The notes under the pieces are model-generated. The model had not been told where the DNA came from. It made no database searches and saw only the letters and a list, made by a program, of their open reading frames with translations. A stretch of DNA of 64,000 nucleotides, taken from positions 1 through 64,000 of the forward strand of contig JAEMHR010000124.1 in assembly GCA_016490725.1 (NCBI GenBank), in the 5' to 3' direction. Both the position numbers and the translations under genes were made by a program. Shown here in pieces: positions 20,426 to 31,293 of this stretch. The DNA is from Amphichorda felina. Lineage: Eukaryota; Ascomycota; Sordariomycetes; Hypocreales; Bionectriaceae. Within the stretch, counting starts at the first letter, position 1. The number at the start of each line of letters is the position of its first letter.

Positions 20426-22096
20426 ATGTCTTCGGACTCCGAGTCCGAGGTCAAGCGCCCTAACGGCATCGTCCCCGATGAAGATGTCGACACCTCAATT
20501 GAGCCCTCTACACCACAGGAGATCGGTCCACCAGACTTGTCACAGATGACACTACCATCGACAGAGGTCCCACCCTCACCCGTCAATGAACCTGCCCTAT
20601 CCTTCAGGACGGATGTCAATGAGGACCGCGCCGCTACCACTGTGATCCCCTCCTCCCTGACCCCCCCGCCGTCCACCCAGGTCGGCCCGCACAACGCACA
20701 CCAGAACGGCAATTCCCGCCGCTCGAGACAACAGGGTCTGTCGCACTCGCAGGAGTCCAATTTTGTCTCCCCGCCAGCCACAATTCTCAACAACATCCGG
20801 GACCGCGACCTCTCCTCCGACTACGCACCCCCGTCCCCTCGAGAGGTCCGCGAGGCCTCACCCGACGAGCTCAGGGCTATGCTCCAGATCTGCATCGCCG
20901 AGCACCAGAAGCTCAAGATGGAGACGGCGCACCACAGGCTGCAGTATAATCTGCTCAGCCTGCAGGCGTCCGAGGACTCGAACCGGGCCGAGGTGGAGCT
21001 GGAGATGCAGCGCAAGGAGATTGAGGCCCTGCGCACCGCCGAGCACTCTCGCCAGGCAAAGCGGGAGCTGAGCACCTTCTCCGAGGCCATCCAGACCAAG
21101 TACCTGGACATGAAGGCAGCATACGAGGACGTGGTGGGGGAGGCAGATGCGCTCTCCCGCCGGCTCAAGACGGCCAAGAAGATCATCCAGCAGAAGGACG
21201 ATGAGGTCATGAGCCTGATGGATGAGAGGCACCAGCTTCTCAACCGCATACGCGAGAACCGCGAGCACATGAACAAGCTGCGCAGCCCGGGAGGCATTTT
21301 CCACGGTGCCGTGACGCCGAAACAGTCCTCTGCCACATCCCCTGTCCAGAACCGCACCCCTCGCCAACGTGAGAGCGAGATTGGCGGGCATAAGTTGTCG
21401 ACTTTGCTGGAGGTTATTAGCCAGGACAACAATAACAGCGCCCCATCAACGCCCATTGCCCCCCCTCGCTCTACAGGGCGCCAGGCCAGCAAGCACCAGC
21501 GAAACGCGCAGTCAATGTCGTCGCTGCCTACCACGCCCGTCAACAGACCACACGGCCAGCATGCCGGCCTCCTCCCCTCGGCGAGCCTCGTGCCCCAGAC
21601 GGAGCCGCCACAGCGATACCAGCAGCGGTACTACGAACCAGGAACGAGTGGACGACGGAGGAGCCGCGAGAGCACCGTCTCGGCGGATGATACAGAGGAG
21701 CTCGCGCGGCAGGCTGTCAAGTCCTTTACTTCGCTAGCGTCCCACAGCGCCAGCCAGCGACACCGTGGCGAGGATGGCCCGGATGTGTTTGACAGCCAGG
21801 CGAGCCAGGCTGCGACAGAATTACTGCGCCGCGGTGCCCGCCAGAGCTTCGAGATGCACAGCTCGGCAGCGTCACGGGATGCGACACCGGGTCCGGCCGA
21901 GCAGTCGGCCCGCATGCAGGCCAAGCTGTTTTCGAATCTGAGAGGCGGTGACACGGACAAGCGCAAGTTTAGCGGGCACCATGGGTCAGCCGAGGAGCTC
22001 AGGCCGGAGCAGGGAAGCCCGCAGAAGAAGTCGAGGGTGGGGAGCGGTTCGATGGAGCACGGCCGGTTGGGGCTGGGCATACAGTATGGCCGATGA
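20426..22096 (+). CDS. coiled-coil protein of unknown function
   Basis: Single exon, 556 aa, ATG context GCCGCCATG. Residues 1-140 are acidic and Ser/Pro-rich and look disordered. Residues about 145-290 form a long predicted coiled coil, with heptad-like Leu/Met/Ala spacing (SPDELRAMLQICIAEHQKL, RAEVELEMQRKEIEALR, LSRRLKTAKKIIQQKDDEVM). The remaining half is disordered and rich in Ser, Gln and Arg, ending in a short conserved-looking basic tail (KKSRVGSGSMEHGRLGLGIQ). It has no catalytic motif. It resembles widely conserved but uncharacterised Pezizomycotina proteins. A structural or scaffold role is inference. Confidence 0.75.
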   Translation: MSSDSESEVKRPNGIVPDEDVDTSIEPSTPQEIGPPDLSQMTLPSTEVPPSPVNEPALSFRTDVNEDRAATTVIPSSLTPPPSTQVGPHNAHQNGNSRRSRQQGLSHSQESNFVSPPATILNNIRDRDLSSDYAPPSPREVREASPDELRAMLQICIAEHQKLKMETAHHRLQYNLLSLQASEDSNRAEVELEMQRKEIEALRTAEHSRQAKRELSTFSEAIQTKYLDMKAAYEDVVGEADALSRRLKTAKKIIQQKDDEVMSLMDERHQLLNRIRENREHMNKLRSPGGIFHGAVTPKQSSATSPVQNRTPRQRESEIGGHKLSTLLEVISQDNNNSAPSTPIAPPRSTGRQASKHQRNAQSMSSLPTTPVNRPHGQHAGLLPSASLVPQTEPPQRYQQRYYEPGTSGRRRSRESTVSADDTEELARQAVKSFTSLASHSASQRHRGEDGPDVFDSQASQAATELLRRGARQSFEMHSSAASRDATPGPAEQSARMQAKLFSNLRGGDTDKRKFSGHHGSAEELRPEQGSPQKKSRVGSGSMEHGRLGLGIQYGR

Positions 22097-22659
22097 AGAG
22101 AGGGGTTCCATTGAGAAGTTGGTGGTGTAACTGACGACAAGATTATTACGACTTGAACGAAACCTGGTGCTCCTTAGCATTCATTAGGGCTGGATGGAAT
22201 ATCGGCGGCATATGGGCAACTGGACGGGAATCATGAGAGTTGCTCGTCTGCTGGTATCTGGGACAAATGGATGGGATATTGCTCGTTTTAGAGCCCTCAG
22301 ATTGCTTGCTTGACTCTGGCGCAAGAAATCCGGTGTACTACCTATATAGAGACTGGAATGAAGGTATTTCAAACCACCCTTTCCCGACATGGATGCTTCG
22401 TATCGACTACGACAACAGCAAACTGCTATGCAGATTGGTGGTGGGGCGGCCCGCGACGGTTTCAAGGCCTTTGTCTTTATTTAGACTGAACCTTGCGAGG
22501 GCCCCCATGCATACGTACCCCAACATACGCAATGCGCAGACTCAGCATGACGTTTCCTCTCCAGACCTCGGGAGTTGGCTCCAAACAGTCGCCCTGGGAT
22601 TGCGGCCCTCCCCACGGGGAACGATCCCACTGACAACACCGACAAGATCAGCGACCGCC
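22097..22659. other. intergenic region
   Basis: This lies between the coiled-coil gene and the PLD gene. It is open in the PLD frame but reads as leader sequence. An in-frame ATG at 22507 would extend the PLD product by 51 residues. Confidence 0.45.
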
Positions 22660-24615
22660 ATGATTCCCCCACATATCCTCGAGCTATGCCAGGCCCAGGA
22701 GACGGTGACCTCGGTGCTGGAGAAGGATTCTACCGAGGCACCCGGGCACATCTTCCGCCGTCTGTACGGACATCCCCCACGGCATGATGCCCCATCGTCG
22801 TTGTCGTCGTCGTCGTCATCACCATTGCCATCGCTGCCGACGTCCACCCAGGCACGGGCACTCGAATGCGGCCGCTGGGGCCCCACGGTGCCCAGCCCCT
22901 TGTTCCTGGACGCCTTCGCCGACGCCCTGGGCTGCCTCGCGCCGGATCCCACGCTGGGCATGGTGTCGCCGCCGCTGATGGGCTCCCACGGCACGGCGCC
23001 CCTGGCCGTCGTCGCGCCACTGCTGGACGTTGCGCGGCACTGCTCCAACCTCGTCGCGCGCGCCCAGGCCGACGTCTTCCTCAGCACGTCGGTGTGGCAG
23101 CCGTCGGCGGCGCAGCGGATGATCCGCAACGCCCTGGTCGAGCTGTCGCGGCGCGCCGGCGGGGAGGGCCGGCGGGTCGCGGTGCGCATCATGTTCGACA
23201 AGGCGGCCGTGTGCAATGTCGTCGACCCGTACCGTCCTGTGAGGCCGGCGGAGTGGACGGGGCCTGGGATAGGGCTGCCTGCGCCGGGGGAGGTGCCGCA
23301 TCTGGATCTCGAGGTGCTGAGCTTCCACCGTATGCCGCTGGGGACGCTGCACACCAAGTTTTGTGTTGTGGACCGCAGGGTGGCGGCGGTGATGAGCAAT
23401 AATATCGAGGATAATGATAACCTGGAGATGATGGTACATCTCGAGGGCCCGGTTGTGGAGGGCATCTATGATACGGCTCTTGTTACTTGGAATAGGCATA
23501 TCAGGCTGCCTGCTTGTCCGGCCCCGCCGGCGGATGGGGGAGATTCATCTACATCTTGCGGTAACGAGAGACCGTCTAGTCTCGAAGATGGAGGCCTGGG
23601 GACCGGCGGTGCTGGGACTGCTGTCTTCGACCAGACACCCTCGAACCTCCCGGAACATACGCCGGACGATCCTCACTACGACATCGACCTGGCTGCAGAG
23701 GTGGCACGAATACAATCATGCTACCTGCCCAGGGACCAGGAGACTCTGCTGCAGGCCACCAGCCGCCAACTCAACGCCACGGCAAAGAACCCCGTCGCGC
23801 CCACCGGCCCCGAGATCCCCCCAGGCGAGGAAATGACGCCCTTCGTCTACGACCCTTCGCCCCTCACCGTGCCCATGGCCCTCGTCTCCCGCCCGGCCTA
23901 CGGCCTCCCCGACAGGAGCAGCCTCCACGTGCCCCAGAACGAGGCCTTCCTGTCCCTCACCCGCCGCGCCCGCCGCAGCGTCTTCATCCAGACGCCCGAC
24001 CTCAACGCCGCGCCGCTCCTCCCCGCCCTGGCAGACGCCGTGGGGCGCGGCGTCGACGTCACCTACTACGTGTGCTTCGGGTACAACGACGCCGGCGAGA
24101 GCATCCCCGGGCAGGGCGGGACCAACGAGCAGGCCGCGCGGGCGCTGATGGCCTTGGTGGGCAGGCAGCGGCGGCGGCCGGAGGAGGAGGAGGAGGAGGA
24201 GGAGGAGCGGCAGCAGCAGCAGCCCGGCCGTCTGCGCATATACCAGTACGTTGCCAAGGACCAGGACCGGCCGATCCACCAGTCGTTCAAGTCGCGGTCG
24301 TGCCACATCAAGCTGCTCATCGCGGACGACGATGTCGCCGTGGTGGGGAGCGGGAACCAGGACACGCAGTCGTGGTTCCACAGCCAGGAGATTAATATCA
24401 TGGTCGACAGCCGTGACGTGTGCACGCAGTGGCGGGAGGCGGTAGAGCGGAACCAGAACACGAGGCTGTTTGGGGAGGTGGGCGAGGATGGCGTGTGGAG
24501 GGACAAGGAGGGGAATCCTGGGGAGGGATACTCGGGCGATCCAGGGGTGGTGGGCGGTCTGCTCTGGGGGGTGGGAGGCATGTTCAAGAAGATACGGGCC
24601 GCGGGGGGTTTCTGA
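22660..24615 (+). CDS. phospholipase D-like protein with two HKD motifs
   Basis: Single exon, 651 aa from ATG 22660. Two HxKxxxxD motifs define the PLD superfamily. The first is H231/K233/D238 in LHTKFCVVDRRVAAVMSNN. The second is H549/K551/D556 in CHIKLLIADDDVAVVGSGNQ. Each is followed by the usual S/G-N-x-x(D) element and a hydrophobic strand. This layout is typical of fungal PLD-like phosphodiesterases (phosphatidyltransferase or phospholipase type) that cleave phosphodiester bonds through a phospho-His intermediate. An acidic run of Glu residues (DNA 24180-24208) and a Gln run interrupt the loop between the motifs. No signal peptide or membrane segment is evident. The substrate cannot be told from sequence. 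Upstream ATG 22507 is an alternative start. Confidence 0.85.
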   Translation: MIPPHILELCQAQETVTSVLEKDSTEAPGHIFRRLYGHPPRHDAPSSLSSSSSSPLPSLPTSTQARALECGRWGPTVPSPLFLDAFADALGCLAPDPTLGMVSPPLMGSHGTAPLAVVAPLLDVARHCSNLVARAQADVFLSTSVWQPSAAQRMIRNALVELSRRAGGEGRRVAVRIMFDKAAVCNVVDPYRPVRPAEWTGPGIGLPAPGEVPHLDLEVLSFHRMPLGTLHTKFCVVDRRVAAVMSNNIEDNDNLEMMVHLEGPVVEGIYDTALVTWNRHIRLPACPAPPADGGDSSTSCGNERPSSLEDGGLGTGGAGTAVFDQTPSNLPEHTPDDPHYDIDLAAEVARIQSCYLPRDQETLLQATSRQLNATAKNPVAPTGPEIPPGEEMTPFVYDPSPLTVPMALVSRPAYGLPDRSSLHVPQNEAFLSLTRRARRSVFIQTPDLNAAPLLPALADAVGRGVDVTYYVCFGYNDAGESIPGQGGTNEQAARALMALVGRQRRRPEEEEEEEEERQQQQPGRLRIYQYVAKDQDRPIHQSFKSRSCHIKLLIADDDVAVVGSGNQDTQSWFHSQEINIMVDSRDVCTQWREAVERNQNTRLFGEVGEDGVWRDKEGNPGEGYSGDPGVVGGLLWGVGGMFKKIRAAGGF

Positions 24616-24735
24616 TGGCCATACCGTAGTATATGGGTGGTAATTCAGATCTCTTGTATACAGACTAGCATACATATGCAACTCGTAATATGCACATCGC
24701 TTCCCATCCATGCTCTAGCTATATGCTCTCGATGC

Positions 24736-26004
24736 TTACTCCCGCACAAACAGGCCCGCCATGCCCATGCCGGTGCCCACACACATGCTCATGACGCCCA
24801 CCTCGCCCCCGTCCCTCTTGAGGCCATGCAGCAGCGTGCTCGCCATGCGCGCGCCCGTCGCGCCCAGCGGGTGGCCCAGGGCGATGGCGCCGCCATCCGG
24901 GTTGACGCGGCCCTTCTCCCACTCGCCCTCAAGCCCCAGGTCGCGCACGCAGTGGATGGCCTGGCTGGCGAACGCCTCGTTGATCTCCCAGCGCTGGACG
25001 TCGGCGCTCTCCAGGCCCGCCTGGCCCAGCAGCTTGGGGATGGCCAGCGCGGGGCCGATGCCCATCTCGTCCGGGTCGCAGCCGACGGTGACGGCCGAGA
25101 CGAACTTGCCGATGATGCGGCCGCCCAGGCCCAGCTCGGTGGCGGTGCTGCGGCGCATCAGCAGCGTGGCGGCGGCGCCGTCCGAGACCTGGCTCGAGTT
25201 GCCGGCGGTGGAGGCGCCGTCGGGCCTGAAGGCGGGCTTGAGCTTGGCGAGGGCCTCGGGGGTGACCGAGTCGCGGATGCCGTCGTCGCGGTCCACGGTG
25301 ATGGTCTGCTCGTCGCCGACCTTGCTGCCCTGCCTGTCGACCTCCTGGAAGCGCGTGGTGACGGGGACGATCTCGTCGGCGAAGCTGCCGTCGGCGCGGG
25401 CGCGGGCGGCGCGGCGGTGCGACTCGACGGCGAAGGCGTCCTGGTCGGCGCGCGACACGCCGAAGCGCTCGGCGACGTTCTCCGAGGTGAGGCCCATGGC
25501 CATGACGCAGTCGCGGGCGTGGCGGTTGGGCGACTCGCGCAGGGCGGGCCAGACGTCGACGGGGATGGCGCGCGAGCCGTAGTTGCGCGTCATGCTCTCC
25601 ATGCCGGCGCCGATGCCCACCGAGATCATGCCGGAGCGGATCTGGGCGGCGACGAGGGCGATGGCCTGCAGCGACGAGGAGCAGGCGCGGTTGACGGTGT
25701 AGAGGGACGTCGAGTTGGGGTACCCGACGTGGTTCATGGCCATGCGGCCGGCCTTGGAGCCGCCCAGCTCGGACAGCACGACGCCCACGGCGACGTCGTC
25801 GATGGCAGCTGGGTCGATGCGGGGGGCGCTGGGGCTGGGGCCGTCGAGGGTGGCGCGCAGGACGACGGACAGCAGCTCCTCGGGGAAGGCATCCTTGAGC
25901 TGGCCCTTGTAGGAGCGGCAGATGGGGGTGCGCAGTGCCGACAGGACGACGACGTCTGAGGGCGCCTTGGCCAGCACGGCCTTGATGCCGTGGGGGACGC
26001 TCAT
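24736..26004 (-). CDS. 3-ketoacyl-CoA thiolase / acetyl-CoA C-acyltransferase
   Basis: Single exon, 422 aa, full length for the family. It cleaves 3-ketoacyl-CoA with CoA in fatty-acid beta-oxidation. Thiolase landmarks are nucleophile Cys108 in VNRACSSSLQA, the SDGAAATLLMRR block, WEINEAFASQ, His378 in GGAIALGHPLGATGAR and Cys408 in MCVGTGMGMAGL. The sequence is closest in style to peroxisomal FOX3/POT1-type thiolases. However, the C-terminus (LFVRE) is not a PTS1, and the first 20 residues (MSVPHGIKAVLAKAPSDVVV) show no obvious PTS2 nonapeptide, so its location is open. It converges with the PLD gene, with 120 bp between stop codons. Confidence 0.92.
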   Translation of the reverse strand: MSVPHGIKAVLAKAPSDVVVLSALRTPICRSYKGQLKDAFPEELLSVVLRATLDGPSPSAPRIDPAAIDDVAVGVVLSELGGSKAGRMAMNHVGYPNSTSLYTVNRACSSSLQAIALVAAQIRSGMISVGIGAGMESMTRNYGSRAIPVDVWPALRESPNRHARDCVMAMGLTSENVAERFGVSRADQDAFAVESHRRAARARADGSFADEIVPVTTRFQEVDRQGSKVGDEQTITVDRDDGIRDSVTPEALAKLKPAFRPDGASTAGNSSQVSDGAAATLLMRRSTATELGLGGRIIGKFVSAVTVGCDPDEMGIGPALAIPKLLGQAGLESADVQRWEINEAFASQAIHCVRDLGLEGEWEKGRVNPDGGAIALGHPLGATGARMASTLLHGLKRDGGEVGVMSMCVGTGMGMAGLFVRE

Positions 26005-26573
26005 TGCGGCGGTAGAGGGATGGTGGCGGATGCAAGTTTGGGAGGTCGATCACATTGTGGCGATGGAGAACGGTGAAGGGGATGTGAAGGGGAGGGAAGT
26101 ACGGATAGCAGTCCGGTTAAGAAATCACCCGCCAAGCACCAGACGCCCCCAGATGTTCACCCACCATCGGAATTCGGGTGGATCCTCCCTCCACTGTCCT
26201 TCACTGTCTTTCACTGTCCTCCACTGCCCCCCACCGCCCTGCAGCCGATGCCTTCCCGGGCAGTCAACTACAGTGTTGGTACATCATTTTATTGTGGTCT
26301 GGATAAACGATTCTACTCATTCATATTCTGAGGCTTTGCTAGTTCCATCTCGGTCTCTTGTAAACATGGATCCATCCGCTGCGTAAATTACTGGTACTTC
26401 GTGAATGGGAGTAACTACTAAAGTAAGTAGGTACTTAATACGCCAGAAACGGCCCTCACCGGCCTCGGATACCACCGGCACCCGGCTTCGGCACTTGGTC
26501 CCGGCGCCGACACTACCTTCCCGACGCCTCGCATCCCGGGTTGTTGAAAGTTCTAGCCATGGTTGGCCTTCAT
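26005..26573. other. intergenic region, promoter of the thiolase gene
   Basis: 569 bp between the thiolase start and the stop of the next reverse-strand gene. It contains a repeated TCCACTGTCC/TTCACTGTC pattern around 26190-26230. No gene seen. Confidence 0.45.
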
Positions 26574-29500
26574 TTATTCGTCATCTTCCGAGTCACTGCA
26601 GCTCTCTGAATCGTCGTCGTCTTGTTGCTTGATGGCCGTGAGATCCTCGGCGCGAAGCTCCGTGGGAATCGACAGGTCTTTCCCGAGAATATGGTTGTCA
26701 TATCCAGACGGGCATTGCCATTCACTCCGCCACTCTCCAAGGACACTCTGCACCCGGGACTGAATGGTGAGTTTCTGCGGAGAGTCGGGGTTTCCAAGGA
26801 GCTTGTGGATGAGCAGGTTGATATGGATGTGGCATCCCTGGGCCGCTTCCTCAGCAACTCTCCTAAGGCTCTTCCTGATTTCCTCTTTCTTCCTTCCTAG
26901 ATCTGTCTTCATCGCTGCCCAGGCCGAGTCGAAGTATGCTGGCGCATGTTTGTGCACATGGTGCTCTAGGATGTCGCGTCTCTTGGCGTAGGAGCCTTCG
27001 CCTATCTTTCTGTCAGCTCTCATGCAACCAAAACGAACATTGAAGGATCTCCCATGACGAACCTGTAATGTCTTCGGCTGCGGCAAACGGTCTGACCATG
27101 TTCTTGGTGGTGGCTTCAATGGCTGGCCGAATGGCATTGGAATTCTTGCGGAACATGCTTAGGACCTTGTCCACCTTGGCCGCAATCTTGTCCTCGGTGT
27201 CTAAAACCGGCCTCTCGAGGTCGGAAAGGTAGGATGGGAGGGAGTTTTCGAAACGTGCCGCAGTTACCTCAATCTTTCTGAAGTATTCTTCCAAGATGCG
27301 CCGCACCGGCTCGTTGTGAGGCGTCCATTTCACCGGAAGTTCGAGATGGATCTTTTGGTTCCACTCCGAAGCTATGATCCTGATCATGGGTCGCACACTG
27401 TAAAATGGTATTAGACTCAAAGATGTGTCTGAGGAGAGCAAAGGTAGCGTACAGTTTTGGGATCCAGTTGTATTCCTGTTCCGGGTACTTCGGGCTCTTG
27501 TATGGTCCACCCTTACGGCGGACAATAGCCAAGTAGGCATTCCAAGTAAGCCGCTTAGTGGATGTCTCGTCGTCTGGAAATTTGAGCGACCACGCATTGG
27601 CAACCTGTTTGGCACAGTCCTCGAAAGCTTCCTTGGCCGGAGTCGGATCCTCAAATGGGTTGATCTCGGCAAGCTCGCCATGGAACTTAAGAAGCTCCCC
27701 TTGAAGATTCTATCACGGCATAACATTAGCAACATTAGCATAGATGTCATCCTCGATCTCTGCGTACCTGTCGGAGTTTATCGCTCTCCTTTTTCATTGC
27801 GGTCTCAACTTTCTTAGGGCTAAGGACAATAGGCACCTCGGCCTTCGCCGTCTTGCACCAGCTATCAAGGCCTTGGATGGACCCGAGATAGCCCTCCAGA
27901 ATGCAGTTCAAGTGCTCCTCACGACGCTCGGCCGTGGCCTTGTGGATCCACTGGACTACTTGGGGCACCCCGGTATATCTGTCCGTCGGGAAGGCCGGCA
28001 TGGGCTTCTTGTCGTTTTGAATCTGCCAGTACGCCTTGGAGCTGCAGGATAGTACATCCAAATGCCTCCTCATCCGGCCTTCTTCGTCCTCCGACTCACG
28101 CTGCTGAGACCGGGTAAGCTGGCGTTGCTGTCTTCTGAAGTTCTCTTGCATGCGGTCCTCGACAACCGAGTTTCGCTTGTTAACGGCCCAGTATTGAAGA
28201 TGCGTCTTCGATACTTCGCATGTTTTCTCCAGCGTGGCCTGCTCGCTATCGAGCTTTTGGGATAATTCTTCGTTGCCTTTGAGCTCAGATTTGGCGGCTA
28301 TGAGTTCCTCCTGAAGATCCATAGATGTACTACGTTTGACCTTCTTTCCCTGCTTCTCGAGTTTCTTCTTGATCTTCTTGATCTTTGACTTGAGCTTCCT
28401 TTTCAGCTTCTCGTTAACTTTCTTTTTAACTGCAATGCTCTTAGACTTGTCACTAGCATCCTGTAGAATACCTCGGTGGTATTCAACAGTAGCATCTCCG
28501 GCCGCGTTCTTTGACGCCTTGATGTATGCAGCGAAATCAATTTCATCCATCTTAGACAGAACCACACCGTAACTGTGCTGGTTGTAGCCTGCATCCATTA
28601 GCAAACGCATCTCTTGATAGTCGTTCATGAGCTTCTGTGTGATTTGCTCGTTCAGGGCACGATGGATGCCGGCGACAATCATGGTGACCTCGAGCTTCTC
28701 TAGGTAATCCTGGGCGACCTTGGATCTGCTCTCCACGTTATCACCCGCGCCGGGTAGGTCGACGAGGCAGATTCCTGTCTGGAGTATCTCATTCTGGAGA
28801 TAGAGGTCGACATTCCTAATCAGCGGCCAGGCAGCAAACTCCTCACCTTCGCCATGTTTGGCTGCCGTTGAGTCTAAATATGGCTTGATGTGCTTCCCGA
28901 GGGCCTCAGGGCTAGACTCATAGATCTTCTTGACCTCTCCATCTAGAAGTTCCATGACGACTGCGTTGCTGTGAAGAATCGTCTCGGCTGGTATTGTGTA
29001 GTTGTCATCGTCGTCATGGCATTGTAGAGCCAAATCTCTGACTTCGTTCTCGGTGACAGACCAGACGGCGAGAATCTTGTGCATTCCTTCCTTAACCTCT
29101 GATGCGGCCATGGCGCGATCGTCGGTGCGCTGGTCCTCATTCTCGTACGGAACCTGGTCAATGGTTTCCTGCGTCACAATGGCCTTGAGGGTTAGGATAA
29201 TCTCCTCCTTGATATCATCGGCCGTCTGGAAATAAATCTCGGCCCGGTTTTCCTTCCCCGGCTGGGCATCGAAGTTCCAGGAGACCTTGCAGCTGACGGC
29301 TGTAGCGGCCTGTTCGTGCCCGGATGGCAGAAGTTCGTACGTCCCAAGGACGGCGTTGAGAAGTGATGTTTTTCCCGCACCAGTTGGACCCGCGACTCCG
29401 ACGAGGACCTTGAACTGGCGGTGGTCTTCTTTGATGTCGTCTGGAGTCTGTCTGTTAGCCCCGAATTTCCTTCCGAGACAATGTTGTAGACGAATATATG

Positions 29501-29764
29501 TACACGTTACTTACCAACATGACGAATGAAACTCTGGAGAGACTGGGCGCCTGGAGTGCTGGTGTCCTGGGCATACTTGCGAAGAAGCTCACAGAGACGG
29601 TTGGTGTGGAGCTCTGCACGCTGAACAGCGTGTTCTTTGATGGCGATGCGATCTTCGATGGGCTTCTCGCGGCACATCTTCCAGGCAAAGCCATGTGATT
29701 CCTTTTGTGCGTGTTGAGCAACCAACTTGACCCGTTTCGGGTTGTGGACTGGTTGGCCGCCCAT
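26574..29764 (-). CDS. dynamin-superfamily large GTPase, SLIP-GC-like
   Basis: Five exons are inferred: 29515-29764, 27768-29440, 27453-27709, 27063-27397 and 26574-27001; 980 aa. All introns are 55-74 bp with GT-AG ends and keep the frame. GTPase motifs: P-loop G101-T108 in VLVGVAGPTGAGKTSLLNAV, a G3 motif in CLVDLPGAGDNVES, and a G4-like SKMD in GVVLSKMDEIDF. A Lys-rich helical segment (VNEKLKRKLKSKIKKIKKKL) and a coiled coil follow, then helical regions and an acidic C-terminus (QQDDDDSESCSDSEDDE). This arrangement matches fungal proteins related to nuclear GTPase SLIP-GC, a dynamin-family member known from germinal-centre B cells. The fungal function is not established. A nuclear or membrane-remodelling role is possible, as no signal or TM segment is seen. 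Confidence 0.82.
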
Positions 29765-31293
29765 GATTTCGCCTCTTCAGAGACGGCTTTGGCCTCCAGA
29801 AATTCTTATGTATTGTGCTTGCCAAGAAGGTGATGCAGCGTATGAATGGGGGTCGGCAAGGAGATGGGGCACCCGAGACACTGTGTAGGAGAGAACACGG
29901 TGGAGGCAAGAGATGACAGGGAAAGGGCAGAGTGAGAGATATGAGAGATATGAGGGAGTGAGCGGAGTTGGGGTGCTTGCAAGGAGTGAAATGATTTTGA
30001 GCTGGCAGGAAATGTGAAGAACTGATGAACTCGACAGGCAGAGCCTCTCCAAAGCGTTACACGGCTAGGGTATATTTGCTCGGGTAATTGGCCCGAGTTG
30101 CGGGCATCCAGGTACCTCGCACCTGCTGCCACTGCTCGGTCACTGGCAACCTGTCTCCCCGAGGATAGGCAGGTCAGAACTGGCTGTTTCGTAGAATATC
30201 CAGTCAAGAGGTAGCAACTAAAAACCAAGACTCAGTAACCTTACTTCATGGTAGGGGACTGTTCCCCGTTGTTGTACTCGATGGCTTCCATGGAGGGGTT
30301 CTCCGTCATCTTTTGGGAGAGCTCATAGGGGCCTTCTTCTAGTTACGGGTCTAGAAGAAGGAAGAGAGATGCTAGGTGGAGGAAGACTACTCGGAAGCTA
30401 ACAGGATTTCTTTCCATTTCAGAGATGGTTCGAAATGCTGCCCTGTTCCCAAATAGAATAGTTTCCATTTCTGAAGTGAAACGAGAGAAAAAAAATAGAA
30501 GGCAAACAAAAGAAACATTGCAAGAGAATTGAGGCGGGTGACTTTTTCATGGAGCAAGTAATGTCAAGCAATGTCTACGCCGATGCCTGGTTGGACGCGA
30601 AGGATGCGAGTGATGGGCTGCGAGTCGGGGCATCGGGAGCGCCAAGGACTCCAGGGATACGGACAGGCTCCAACAAATGCCACAGCGTCCCGAGACGGGA
30701 CAGCCGGGGTCGATGGGGGCGGGACGGGAGTTGTGTGGAGCAGCCAAAAGGTGGTCCGGTTGGGTGTCCATAATAGGTACTTACTGTCCGTACTCGTACG
30801 AGTATATATGCGCCAGGTACTACGTATGGACGCATGGACAACTTATAAAGCTTCGAGTTTCTAGACCCAGATAACGGGGATCACCCAGACACCCAGGTAC
30901 TGTCGTTGAGTCTGGCCGTTGAGTCGCTTAAAGCATGGGCAATAGATGGCACGTTTTCCACGCCACATTCACAGACAGCGACAGACCTGAGAGAACCAGT
31001 TCATACAGCCTCAGCCACGATCAGCGGCCCACCATCAGGCCCCCAACCCAACGGGCCACCAGGCCAGGCACAGGGGTCGCTCCATTCTCCATTCTCCATC
31101 CATTCTCCAGTCGTCCCCAGTCACCGTCCCAATATTAACGTGCGCACCCGGACAACCCGCAGCTCATCGGAATAATACAAACACCAACCGCCATCGTCCC
31201 TCCATCTCACCAACAAAAGATTACTCGTCCTCGGCACTAGTGACATCTCGACAGGGCTGAGCGGGGGACGTCCCTCCTCCCCAGTCGCCCACC
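29765..31293. other. divergent intergenic region
   Basis: About 1.5 kb between the GTPase (-) and membrane protein (+) starts. It contains short GAGATAT repeats near 29935, a purine-rich stretch at 30340-30500 and a perfect palindrome at 30791-30804. No gene is supported, although several short frames are open on both strands. Confidence 0.45.
30791..30804. repeat. perfect palindrome TACTCGTACGAGTA
   Basis: A 14-bp perfect inverted repeat. It is the clearest copy of a short motif (GTACGAGTA) that recurs in many intergenic regions of this window. Confidence 0.8.

Noticed and set aside
24637..25959. 440-codon plus-strand open frame opposite the thiolase
   Set aside because: Composition is Gly/Ala/Val/Arg-rich without domains. 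The reverse strand encodes a full thiolase.
30547..30864. Overlapping short frames on both strands upstream of the membrane protein
   Set aside because: They are open on both strands at once with no protein-like pattern, as expected by chance in GC-rich intergenic DNA.
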